Assembly: GCA_945871415.1 (NCBI GenBank)
Contig: CAMBWG010000155.1
Location: 1-5,878 of the forward strand
Source of the DNA: an uncultured Desulfovibrio sp.
GTDB lineage: Bacteria > Desulfobacterota > Desulfovibrionia > Desulfovibrionales > Desulfovibrionaceae
Length of the DNA: 5,878 nucleotides
Reading direction: 5' to 3'
Shown: positions 1 to 5,749 of the stretch, piece by piece
How the letters are laid out: each line of letters starts with the position of its first letter
Numbering within the stretch: position 1 is the stretch's first letter
Translations under genes and position numbers: made by a program
The notes under the pieces: model-generated
What the model saw: the letters and a program-made list of their open reading frames with translations, nothing else
Databases searched by the model: none
Told to the model about the DNA's origin: nothing

Positions 1-55
1 AAACGACAGGCCGTATGGTTTGAAATGCAAAGCATTTCAAACTGAAAATGCTCTA
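1..55 (-). repeat. Interspersed structured element, copy A (inverted, cut by window start)
   Basis: This is the first part of an element in the opposite orientation to the other three copies. Positions 1-22 are the exact reverse complement of the 22-bp block also found at 2715-2736, 3911-3932 and 5855-5876. It continues into a perfect 10-bp hairpin (19-28 paired with 32-41, 3-nt loop) and ends with TGAAAATGCTCTA, the inverse of the TAGAGCATTTTCA end of the copy at 2681. The rest lies outside the window. It sits downstream of the assT terminator, so it bounds the cluster on this side. No protein-coding content is seen. Confidence 0.85.
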
Positions 56-275
56 TTCGTAAGTTATTGGGGGAAGGGACCCCCTCATATCCGCTGTCGA
101 TGCCCGTAGCTTCCTTCGTCGCAACGGGCACGGCCTGCGGCCGCCATTCGGTCGCTGCTCGCATGAGAGGCGTTTCTCTTCCCCCAAGCTCCCATCCTTT
201 CCCCGGCGCGCTTTTTCAGACGGATGCGGGAACATGCGACAGCCTTCTTTAACAGACATGCTTAACTGACATATT
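56..275. other. Non-coding stretch with several inverted repeats
   Basis: No credible gene is present. Short open frames on both strands (about 61-68 codons) have no recognisable domain, no good ribosome-binding site and low-complexity Arg/Pro-rich translations. Several inverted repeats are visible. TTGGGGGAAG at 67-76 matches the inverse of CTTCCCCCAA at 178-187. GGGGG at 69-73 can pair with CCCCC at 80-84, TGCCCGT at 101-107 with ACGGGCA at 124-130, and CGGCC at 131-135 with GGCCG at 139-143. This may be another degenerate intergenic repeat, but there is no second copy in the window to prove it. Confidence 0.4.
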
Positions 276-314
276 ACAGAGCGTTTTAGCTTTGAAAAAG
301 ATAAAACGCTCTAA
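276..314 (-). repeat. Solo terminal hairpin related to the interspersed element
   Basis: AGAGCGTTTTA at 278-288 pairs perfectly with TAAAACGCTCT at 302-312. After one mismatch, CTTT at 290-293 pairs with AAAG at 297-300 around a 3-nt loop. Read on the minus strand, it aligns with the right ends of the copies at 2681-2829 and 3882-4026: all share CGTT, then TTTCAA in the loop region, then a pairing arm leading into CTCTAA or a close variant. The stem bases differ between copies while pairing is kept. It appears to be a stand-alone end module without the rest of the element. No T-tract follows on the minus strand, so it is not an obvious terminator. Confidence 0.6.
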
Positions 315-330
315 ATGAAGTCCTGAACCT

Positions 331-368
331 GACAAAAGCGGCCCGCCGGTTTTCCGACGGGCCGCTTT
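331..368 (-). terminator. Rho-independent terminator of assT
   Basis: A GC-rich hairpin has arms at 335-349 and 354-368, a TTTT loop on the plus strand and one internal mismatch (346 with 357). The outer 11 bp, AAAGCGGCCCG with CGGGCCGCTTT, are perfect. Read on the minus strand, the stem ends in CCGCTTTTGTC, giving a short U-run after a very stable stem. It starts 52 nt beyond the assT stop codon, in the right direction to end the transcript. The plus-strand side has a weaker, interrupted T-rich tail (CATCATATTTTA), so some bidirectional activity is possible. Confidence 0.8.
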
Positions 369-420
369 CATCATATTTTACAATCAGGGAAAGGAACTTT
401 TCTCTGACCGTTGAGACTCT

Positions 421-2310
421 TTAGCAGTAGATGGATACGCCGGTCTGGTAGATGGCGTCTTCCACAAGCACCTTGATGGTGTACTTGCCGGAAAGGCCTT
501 CCTTGCTGATGTTCATCTTGATGACGCGATCGTCGTCTTCAAGATACGCGCCGGAGCACATGGCAAGATGATAGGAAGCGGCGGTATTGATGAAGTAGCC
601 GCGGGTTTCCTTTTCCCCTTCCAGCAGAATCATCGCAAGAGAACCGCGGGCAAAGCGGCCGTGGAACACAAAGCGGTCCTCGTCTTCTTCGATGTTCACC
701 TGATGCCAGGCATCCACGACTTCGTTACGCTCGGGCACATCGGGAATGGTGTCGAAGGTGGGGGTCACGTCCAGATGGCCGAGCAGCCTGCCGTCACCGA
801 ACGCGGCGTTGACGCCGTCATGGTAGGGCGAGAGCTTTTCAGCACGATAGAAGTTGCCGTCCACTTCCATGTAATACATGACGACGCCGTCCTTCTGTTC
901 CACGGTCTTGGAGCAGATGTCGGTGGTGGGGTCCTTCTTGGGATTGAGGAAGGCGCCCAGCGCGTCGGAAGCATAACCGTCCTTCCAGCCGATGCCGCCG
1001 GAGTGGATCAGATAGTGGCCTTCGTCGTAGTATTCCACATTGCAGATGTAGGGCGAGAAGAAGGTCTGGCCCAGTTCCTTGCCGTACTGCCACACCTGCT
1101 CGATTTCCATCTTGTCGGTATCAATGCGGTAGCGCACGCCGCGGGAGAAGTTGTCGCGGTTGCGGATGTACTTTTCCTTGACCTTGGAACGGTACTGGCC
1201 GTTGTCGAAGCACATGATGTCGCCGTTGGGGCAGACAACGCAGGCGTGCTGCTCATACTGCCAGTCGAACTTGCTCAGATCGCCCACGGGCTTGAAGAAG
1301 TACTTCTGCATGTCTTCGGGCCAGCCTTCGGGGTCGCCGATGATCCAGTTAAGTTTGCTGGTTTCGTAATCGAAGTTCACCACGGCGTCCTGATGACGGC
1401 CGGAAATGGTGATGGTGTTGTTCCTGGGATTGTACCACAGAGCGTTGTTGTGGAACCAGTCGTGCGCGTCCTGCGAACCGGAGCCGCCCACGTTCTGGGG
1501 AAGGAAGGTCTTGTAGTCCCAGGTGCGCAGCACTTCGCCGGTTTCGCGATCCAGCAGAGCGATCATGTCTTCCACCGTGGTGCTGCCGTTGGAGAAGTCC
1601 TGCGTCAGGGCAAGGATATTGCCGTCGGGCATTTCAAAGTGGTCATGATGATAGTTGCCGGGCATACGATATTCTTTGTAAATCTTGCCCAGCAGGTTCA
1701 GGTCCACAAGGCCGGTGGCATTGTAGGGCATACGGCAGAAGCGCTGCGAACCGGTCATGATGTTGCCGTTCTTCAGACGCTTGATGTCGAACATCGTGTT
1801 GACGGTCAGCAGCCAGCGAATATCGCCCATGTAGTCATAGGCGGTGGGCAGGTTCTTGCCCGCGGGCGTCAGGAACATGAAGTTGTTCCCGAAGTAGTCC
1901 ATGGAGGTATTGATATTGCGGCAGCGGCACACGTCCTCGGGCAGAGGCTGCGCCTGAACTTCAAAGGTTCTGCTTTCGCCGGTGGACAGCTCCACCGTCA
2001 CGCGGGTCACGACGCCTTCATACAGGCCGACCACGGGCAGAGCATGGCTCGTGCCTTCAGGGAAGGCATGCACGATGTTTTCACGGTCGTTACGCTTGCC
2101 GTGAATGGTCAGGGTCGCGGCGGCCGGTTTGTCCGTCTTGAACAGGATCAGCGCGCAGAGAGGGTTGATGAGATAGGGATTGACCAGCACATGCGCGTTT
2201 TCCAGCGTGGGCTTTTCGCTTTCAAAAGCGGCGAGAAATTCCTTTTCGGCCTTGTTCTGGCGGGTGATCAGATGCTCTTCCAGAGTATGCGTAACGCGAT
2301 TGGTGCTCAT
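421..2310 (-). CDS. assT: Aryl-sulfate sulfotransferase (PAPS-independent, leaderless)
   Basis: The product has 629 residues. AssT enzymes transfer a sulfate group from one phenolic sulfate ester to another phenol through a sulfo-histidine intermediate, without PAPS. Residues about 35-123 resemble the family's N-terminal beta domain; the remainder matches the propeller-like catalytic domain. Candidate active-site residues are H221/H222 in YHHDHFEMPDGN, H287 in DWFHNNALWY, R305 in SGRHQ and H355 in YEQHA. They correspond in order to E. coli His252, His356, Arg374 and His436 (recalled), and the H287-R305 spacing of 18 equals that of 356-374. ATG at 2310 was chosen because GGAG lies 6 nt upstream; the frame stays open to 2358 but adds no family sequence. 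The N-terminus is hydrophilic, with no signal peptide, unlike the periplasmic enterobacterial enzyme, so a cytoplasmic location is inferred. Eleven cysteines are present. It follows the thioredoxin gene by 47 nt and is the last gene before the terminator. Confidence 0.93.
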   Translation of the reverse strand: MSTNRVTHTLEEHLITRQNKAEKEFLAAFESEKPTLENAHVLVNPYLINPLCALILFKTDKPAAATLTIHGKRNDRENIVHAFPEGTSHALPVVGLYEGVVTRVTVELSTGESRTFEVQAQPLPEDVCRCRNINTSMDYFGNNFMFLTPAGKNLPTAYDYMGDIRWLLTVNTMFDIKRLKNGNIMTGSQRFCRMPYNATGLVDLNLLGKIYKEYRMPGNYHHDHFEMPDGNILALTQDFSNGSTTVEDMIALLDRETGEVLRTWDYKTFLPQNVGGSGSQDAHDWFHNNALWYNPRNNTITISGRHQDAVVNFDYETSKLNWIIGDPEGWPEDMQKYFFKPVGDLSKFDWQYEQHACVVCPNGDIMCFDNGQYRSKVKEKYIRNRDNFSRGVRYRIDTDKMEIEQVWQYGKELGQTFFSPYICNVEYYDEGHYLIHSGGIGWKDGYASDALGAFLNPKKDPTTDICSKTVEQKDGVVMYYMEVDGNFYRAEKLSPYHDGVNAAFGDGRLLGHLDVTPTFDTIPDVPERNEVVDAWHQVNIEEDEDRFVFHGRFARGSLAMILLEGEKETRGYFINTAASYHLAMCSGAYLEDDDRVIKMNISKEGLSGKYTIKVLVEDAIYQTGVSIYC

Positions 2311-2357
2311 GTTTGTCTCCATAACGTAAGAATGAAAGGAAAAGGAACGAGGAAGCA

Positions 2358-2669
2358 CTAGCCTTTGAGCCTGGCAATTTCCTCAAGAATGGCGGGCTTC
2401 TGCTTCAGTCCTTCCAGACGGGAAACCTCCACCCCGTCCTTCATGAACAGCAGGGTCGGGAAGCCCTTGACGCCGCAGCGCTCCTTGAGCTCCTGATTGG
2501 CGTCATAGTCGATGGTATAAATGGGGAAATCGGGATCGTTCCTGGCCACGTCCTTCAGAACAAAAGCCAGCATTTTGCAGGGGCCGCAGGTCTTGGAATA
2601 GAATTCCACCAGCATGGGGCCGGACTTGTCCAGCGCATCATAAGCGACGGTATCGACTTCGGTAATCAT
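2358..2669 (-). CDS. Thioredoxin with TCGPC active site
   Basis: This 103-residue single-domain thioredoxin is the usual size for the family. It has the redox motif CGPC at residues 28-31, the cis-proline loop GVKGFPTLLF with P71, and the downstream EGLK turn. It should act as a cytoplasmic protein-disulfide reductant recharged by the reductase encoded just upstream. Oddities are Thr27 where most thioredoxins have Trp (WCGPC), Glu22 where E. coli has the buried Asp26, and an extra Cys65 before the cis-Pro loop. The start at 2669 is supported by TAAGGAG 7 nt upstream. The same frame is open for another 48 codons upstream, but those run through the repeat copy and are not thioredoxin. No signal peptide is seen. 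The TAG stop lies 47 nt before the assT start, suggesting a shared transcript. A specialised partner of the neighbouring atypical reductase is more likely than the housekeeping TrxA. Confidence 0.93.
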   Translation of the reverse strand: MITEVDTVAYDALDKSGPMLVEFYSKTCGPCKMLAFVLKDVARNDPDFPIYTIDYDANQELKERCGVKGFPTLLFMKDGVEVSRLEGLKQKPAILEEIARLKG

Positions 2670-2683
2670 GGCGTATCTCCTTA
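2670..2683 (-). promoter_or_regulatory. Thioredoxin ribosome-binding site overlapping repeat end
   Basis: On the minus strand the sequence reads GCTCTAAGGAG, then ATACGCC, then ATG. The TAA that ends the element's terminal repeat (2681-2683 on the plus strand) also forms the first bases of the TAAGGAG Shine-Dalgarno sequence. The element's two ends, TTAGAGC and GCTCTAA, can pair in the transcript, which would place the start of the ribosome-binding site at the base of a long folded structure. An effect on translation is inferred. Confidence 0.55.
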
Positions 2684-2829
2684 GAGCATTTTCAGTTTGA
2701 AATGCTTTGCATTTCAAACCATACGGCCTGTCGTTTCGCGGAAAAACGCGGTTTTTCCGCTCACTTCGGGCCGGGCGGCGCTGTGCCGCCGCCTCGCGTT
2801 TCACCCATTTCAAGGGTGAAACGCTCTAA
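2681..2829 (+). repeat. Interspersed structured element, copy B (complete, 149 bp)
   Basis: This is the best-preserved complete copy, filling the gap between trxB and the thioredoxin gene. The ends are TTAGAGC (2681-2687) and GCTCTAA (2823-2829). The similarity extends inward through a TTTCA-like and a TTGAAATG stretch at each end, so the terminal inverted repeat is about 25 bp and imperfect. Inside are four hairpins: 2696-2705 with 2709-2718 (10 bp perfect), 2738-2747 with 2751-2760 (10 bp perfect), 2774-2779 with 2785-2790 (6 bp) and 2796-2806 with 2814-2824 (11 bp perfect). The 22-bp block at 2715-2736 is identical in all four copies. It encodes no transposase; size and ends fit a MITE- or REP-like element moved in trans. 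TA flanks both GAGC/GCTC ends, which could be a 2-bp target duplication. Confidence 0.85.
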
Positions 2830-2832
2830 AAA

Positions 2833-3759
2833 TTATTTGCGCAGGGATTCGACATAGGAAGCGGCATTGTGCGCGGCGACCGCGCCGTCGCCGCAGGCCG
2901 TGGCGACCTGACGCAGCTGTTTGGCAATGATGTCCCCCGCGCCGAAGATGCCGGGGCAGGACGTGCGCATCTGGCTGTCCGTTTCAATGCAGCCCATCTT
3001 GTTCAGAATACCGAGATTGGCGCAGAAACCCGCCGTAGGCTCAAGGCCGATGTATTCGAACACGCCGTCGCACTTGACGAGACGCTCCACGGCGTCTTCC
3101 CTGGTGGATTTGAAGCGCACGCCTTCAATTTTGGCGTCGCCCACAAATTCCAGCACGTCCTGATAGGGATAAATGTCCACATTGGGCATGGCGCGCAGCT
3201 TGTCGCAGGCCACGGGGTCCGCGGTGAGGTCGAACATGGTCACCACGGTGAGCCTGTTCACGATACCCGCAAGGTAAATGGACTCTTCCACGGCGGAATT
3301 ACCGCCGCCGATAACGACCACATCCTTGCCGCGATACTGCGCGCCGTCGCAGATGGCGCACCAGCTCACGCCGGCCCCCGCGTGGGCTTCTTCACCCGGA
3401 ACGCCGAGACGACGCGGCCGCGTGCCGGTGGCGATGATGACCGCGCTCGCTTCATAGCGGGTATCGTCCTCTTCGCAGACCACGATCTTGCTGTTGCCAT
3501 GATCCTCAATGGCAACAACGGTCTTGTAATCGAACTCCGCGCCTACTTCCTGCGAATGCTCGAACATCTTGATGGCCAGTTCAGCGCCATTGATGGTGCC
3601 GAAACCGGTATAGTTGGCGATTTCGTTGGTATTGATGATCTGTCCGCCGGGAGCCAGCTTGTCCAGCACCAGAGTTTTCATATTGGCGCGCACGGCATAG
3701 ATGGAGGCCGTCAGACCGGCAGGTCCGCCGCCCACAATGATGATATCGTACTTTTCCAT
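2833..3759 (-). CDS. trxB: Thioredoxin reductase-like flavoprotein, atypical pyridine-nucleotide site
   Basis: This 308-residue protein has the standard length for low-molecular-weight bacterial thioredoxin reductase, which passes electrons from a pyridine nucleotide through FAD and a CxxC pair to thioredoxin. Visible motifs are the FAD fold IIIVGGGPAG (10-15), ATGTRPR (110-116), the redox centre CAICDG (C134/C137, usually CATC), a second dinucleotide fold VIGGGNSAVEE (150-159) and the C-terminal FAD motif GAGD (273-276). After the second fold the classical HRRxxxR, which grips the 2'-phosphate of NADPH, is absent; that stretch reads TMFDLTADPVACD (174-186). NADH use or another donor is therefore plausible, as reported for one of the Desulfovibrio vulgaris thioredoxin systems. 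ATG at 3759 was chosen for the AAGAGG ribosome-binding site just upstream and because the FAD fold starts immediately. The TAA stop lies 3 bp from repeat copy B. It is almost certainly the partner of the thioredoxin gene that follows. Confidence 0.93.
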   Translation of the reverse strand: MEKYDIIIVGGGPAGLTASIYAVRANMKTLVLDKLAPGGQIINTNEIANYTGFGTINGAELAIKMFEHSQEVGAEFDYKTVVAIEDHGNSKIVVCEEDDTRYEASAVIIATGTRPRRLGVPGEEAHAGAGVSWCAICDGAQYRGKDVVVIGGGNSAVEESIYLAGIVNRLTVVTMFDLTADPVACDKLRAMPNVDIYPYQDVLEFVGDAKIEGVRFKSTREDAVERLVKCDGVFEYIGLEPTAGFCANLGILNKMGCIETDSQMRTSCPGIFGAGDIIAKQLRQVATACGDGAVAAHNAASYVESLRK

Positions 3760-3778
3760 AACTGAACCTCTTGAAGTC

Positions 3779-3863
3779 GCTGCACGGGCAGCGCCTGAAA
3801 CATTCCGGGAGCGGCGCGACCGTCCCGGCATCACATCTCATCCGAAGGCCCGGCAGGCCGGGC
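3779..3863 (-). promoter_or_regulatory. Structured leader of trxB
   Basis: Between repeat copy C and the trxB start are three hairpins. GCCCGG at 3848-3853 pairs with CCGGGC at 3858-3863. CCGGGA plus CGG (3805-3810, 3812-3814) pairs with CCG plus TCCCGG (3820-3828), with one bulged base. GCTGC at 3779-3783 pairs weakly with GCAGC at 3788-3792. No T-tract follows, so these are not convincing terminators, and no good -35/-10 pair is seen. They could shape the leader or stabilise the message. No known riboswitch class was recognised. Confidence 0.3.
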
Positions 3864-3881
3864 ATCCCCAGAACCTATGGT

Positions 3882-4026
3882 GCATTTTCAGTCTGAAACG
3901 CGTTGCGTTCCAAACCATACGGCCTGTCGTTTTGCGGGAAAAACGAGTTTTTCCGCTTACTTCGGGCCGGGCGGCGCTGTGCCGCTGCCTCGCGTTCCGC
4001 CTTTTTCAAAGGTAAAGGCGCCCTAA
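3882..4026 (+). repeat. Interspersed structured element, copy C (complete, diverged)
   Basis: This copy fills the gap between the permease stop and the trxB leader. It carries the invariant 22-bp block at 3911-3932 and the GGGCCGGGCGGCGCTGTGCC segment of copy B. Its stems are more degraded: the first hairpin (3892-3901 with 3905-3914) has two mismatches, and the second has a bulged G. Its left end is eroded (GGTGCATTTTCAG rather than TTAGAGCATTTTCAG). The right end reads GGCGCCCTAA instead of AACGCTCTAA, but a 7-bp terminal stem (CGCCTTT with AAAGGCG) is retained. The right end overlaps the permease stop codon. The divergence suggests an older insertion than copy B. Confidence 0.8.
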
Positions 4027-5579
4027 CCGAAAATCAGCGTGGCCAGCGGCATGCCGACGGCGATGACCGCGCCCGCGACAACAGCCGAGGCAATGACGCT
4101 GTGCTTGATCATATCCGTCTTGGCGACCCACTTGGTATGGCCGAACAACAGAGCCGCAAAGGGCGAGGCCGCGGGCGTGCAGGCGGCAATCAGCACGGCA
4201 AAGATGAAACAGGCCATAATGGGCGCGGCGGAGAAGCCGAAAGCATGACTCACGGCCAGCAGCACGGGCGTCAGCACCAGACCGAGCACCACGGAGTTGC
4301 AGAAGTTGGTCAGGGAAATGCCCAGCAGGATGACCGCAATGGTCAGGGCCGACACACTGAAACCGGACAGCAGGCCGCGCATGGCGCATTCCATCCAGAG
4401 GGCCACATTGGTTCCCTTGGCCGTCATGGCCCCGCCAAGCAGCATGGCAAAGGCAATAAGGAAGAAGACCCGCCACGGATACACCGCATTGCTCACACAG
4501 ATATCGGCAACAGGACGCCCCTTGACGGGAATAATGCAGATCAGCAGCACCGCAATGGCGGAACCGGCCATGGTATTGCGCGTGAGGAACGCGCCCACCA
4601 CGTTTTCCTTACCGATGAGCGAGGGCAAAAGAAGCCACATGGCATAGAAGAAAAAGACACCCAGCAGAATCTTCTGATTGGTTGTCAGGGGAGGCAGAGG
4701 CTCCTTCTTCAGCGCCGCCACATTCATGCGCAGCAGGGGGGAAACATCCACCCGGAACACAAAACGCATCAGCAGAAGCAGCATGGCTATACTGGTCAGC
4801 GACACCACCACGCCAAAAACCAGATAGGCAGCCGTGTTCAGCACCGGAACGGCCATCCCGGAATCACCGGCGGCAAGGCTTTGCAGATTCACCAGCAGAT
4901 AGAATGCGCCGCCCTTGAACGGGTCTGTGGCAAAGGAACAAAGAATGGCAATGACGACATAGACCGTCATGATGGAAACGTATCTGTCGCCCTTCCTGTA
5001 GCCGGTTTCCTCAAAAATAGAAAACAAAATCGGCCACATGAGGAAGCATGCCGTTACCTGATCCAGAAAGGCCACGCAGTAGCTCCCCACCAGAATGGTC
5101 GCGGTCATCACCCACGGGCGGCCTTCGATGAAGTCCCGCGTCATCAGCCAGCGGGCCAGCCAGGCGGCAATATTGCTGTGCACAATGGCGGAGGCAAAGA
5201 TCATCAGAAAGAAGATCATGACCACCATCGGATTGCCGAAAAACATGGTCAGAATCTGATTTGCCGGCGCATATCCACAGAAGATAAGCATCAGCAGGCC
5301 CAGGAAGCCCGGCCACAGGGTATCGACAAATGTCCAGAGGTACACCACGCCGAGGAAAATCATGGTGGCGATCATGCCCATGCGCGTCACTTCCACCAGC
5401 AGTCCGCCGTCCACCTGCGGCAGCCCCAGAGACAGGAGCTTGGCTGTCGGCTCCGTCACGATGGAAAGGCAGGGAAGAAACAGGCCTGATACCATCAGCC
5501 CAACGCCGACAAGGGTATGTATAATCGTCGCTATAGGTATTTGTCTTGTCTGCGTTTCCACCTGAGCTTCGGCTCCCAT
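4023..5579 (-). CDS. SLC13/ion-transporter superfamily permease
   Basis: This polytopic inner-membrane protein has 518 residues and roughly a dozen hydrophobic segments, for example near residues 18-41, 66-85, 88-105, 109-134, 157-187, 204-217, 247-273, 303-323, 338-351, 369-385, 405-445, 451-480 and 494-516. It has the two-half layout of the DASS/ArsB/CitM-like ion transporters: FLDQVTACF (171-179) and TNFCNS (424-429) occupy the positions of the paired substrate-binding loops, and CTPAASPF (467-474) resembles the late conserved turn. Substrates in this superfamily are dicarboxylates, sulfate or other anions, usually with Na+ or H+. The neighbours make an organic sulfate or aromatic anion worth considering, but the sequence does not prove it. 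ATG at 5579 was chosen because AAGGAGG precedes it by 4 nt; an in-frame ATG 15 nt earlier lies in a hairpin stem. The TAG stop overlaps the end of repeat copy C. It is probably the first gene of the cluster. Confidence 0.85.
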   Translation of the reverse strand: MGAEAQVETQTRQIPIATIIHTLVGVGLMVSGLFLPCLSIVTEPTAKLLSLGLPQVDGGLLVEVTRMGMIATMIFLGVVYLWTFVDTLWPGFLGLLMLIFCGYAPANQILTMFFGNPMVVMIFFLMIFASAIVHSNIAAWLARWLMTRDFIEGRPWVMTATILVGSYCVAFLDQVTACFLMWPILFSIFEETGYRKGDRYVSIMTVYVVIAILCSFATDPFKGGAFYLLVNLQSLAAGDSGMAVPVLNTAAYLVFGVVVSLTSIAMLLLLMRFVFRVDVSPLLRMNVAALKKEPLPPLTTNQKILLGVFFFYAMWLLLPSLIGKENVVGAFLTRNTMAGSAIAVLLICIIPVKGRPVADICVSNAVYPWRVFFLIAFAMLLGGAMTAKGTNVALWMECAMRGLLSGFSVSALTIAVILLGISLTNFCNSVVLGLVLTPVLLAVSHAFGFSAAPIMACFIFAVLIAACTPAASPFAALLFGHTKWVAKTDMIKHSVIASAVVAGAVIAVGMPLATLIFG

Positions 5580-5583
5580 ACAT

Positions 5584-5606
5584 CCTCCTTGCATCCTCCC
5601 GGATGC
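5584..5606 (-). promoter_or_regulatory. Permease ribosome-binding site with adjacent hairpin
   Basis: On the minus strand a hairpin (GCATCC, loop GGGA, GGATGC; plus-strand 5591-5596 and 5601-5606) stands immediately upstream of AAGGAGG (5584-5590), which precedes ATG 5579 by 4 nt. The upstream in-frame ATG (5592-5594) is buried in the hairpin stem, and its only SD-like sequence (GGGAGG) abuts it with no spacer. This decides for the shorter start. The hairpin may also affect access to the real site. Confidence 0.5.
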
Positions 5607-5632
5607 CCCTCATGTTGTGAAAAAGGACACTT

Positions 5633-5644
5633 TATCACCTGATA
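5633..5644. promoter_or_regulatory. 12-bp palindrome TATCA-CC-TGATA upstream of the permease
   Basis: A perfect 5-bp inverted repeat with a 2-bp centre lies 54 bp upstream of the permease start. Its AT-rich arm reads TGATAAAG on the minus strand and could serve as a weak -10-like sequence or a small operator. No convincing -35 box is found at the usual spacing, so this is only a candidate. Confidence 0.25.
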
Positions 5645-5665
5645 CACTGCCGCTTTCCGGCAGCG
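5645..5665 (-). other. Hairpin in the permease 5' region
   Basis: CTGCCG (5647-5652) and CGGCAG (5658-5663) form a perfect 6-bp stem around a 5-nt loop, extendable on the minus strand by a G-U and a C-G pair. It lies 66-86 nt upstream of the permease start. No U-run follows, so it is more likely a leader structure than a terminator. Confidence 0.35.
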
Positions 5666-5705
5666 CCCACGTTTTACTGGCGTCTCCATGCCCGGGGCAC
5701 GTTCA

Positions 5706-5725
5706 GCCTTTCACATGCCTTTCAC
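5706..5725 (-). promoter_or_regulatory. Tandem 9-bp direct repeats, possible activator site
   Basis: GCCTTTCAC occurs at 5706-5714 and again at 5717-5725, a centre-to-centre spacing of 11 bp or about one helical turn. A related CCTTCACAA is at 5768-5776. On the minus strand these read GTGAAAGGC. Same-face direct repeats upstream of a gene are typical of regulator-binding sites, but no specific regulator family can be assigned. Confidence 0.35.
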
Positions 5726-5749
5726 AATAGAGGCTTTTCCGAAGGAGCC

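Noticed and set aside
2311..2358. N-terminal extension of AssT starting from GTG at 2358, overlapping the thioredoxin stop.
   Set aside because: The added 16 residues are not a signal peptide and do not resemble the family; ATG at 2310 has a well-spaced GGAG.
568..2361. A 597-codon open frame on the plus strand opposite assT.
   Set aside because: It is exactly antisense to a clear AssT gene, its translation is Val/Gly/His-rich with no recognisable domain, and it is explained by the codon bias of the real gene.
2738..2760. Intrinsic terminator in repeat copy B.
   Set aside because: The stem is strong but is followed by CGAAACG on the minus strand rather than a U-run, so ordinary termination is not supported.
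2670..2813. N-terminal extension of the thioredoxin (48 extra residues).
   Set aside because: The extension is a translation of repeat copy B, not thioredoxin sequence; TAAGGAG marks the downstream ATG at 2669 as the start.
2681..2829. CRISPR array.
   Set aside because: The repeats are over 140 bp, in both orientations and separated by genes, with no regularly spaced short repeats or spacers.
2869..3765. A 298-codon open frame on the plus strand opposite trxB.
   Set aside because: It is antisense to a well-supported thioredoxin reductase and shows no family motif.
3903..5489. A 528-codon open frame on the plus strand opposite the permease.
   Set aside because: The translation is a low-complexity His/Gly/Gln/Arg-rich string typical of the complement of a membrane-protein gene, and it starts inside repeat copy C.
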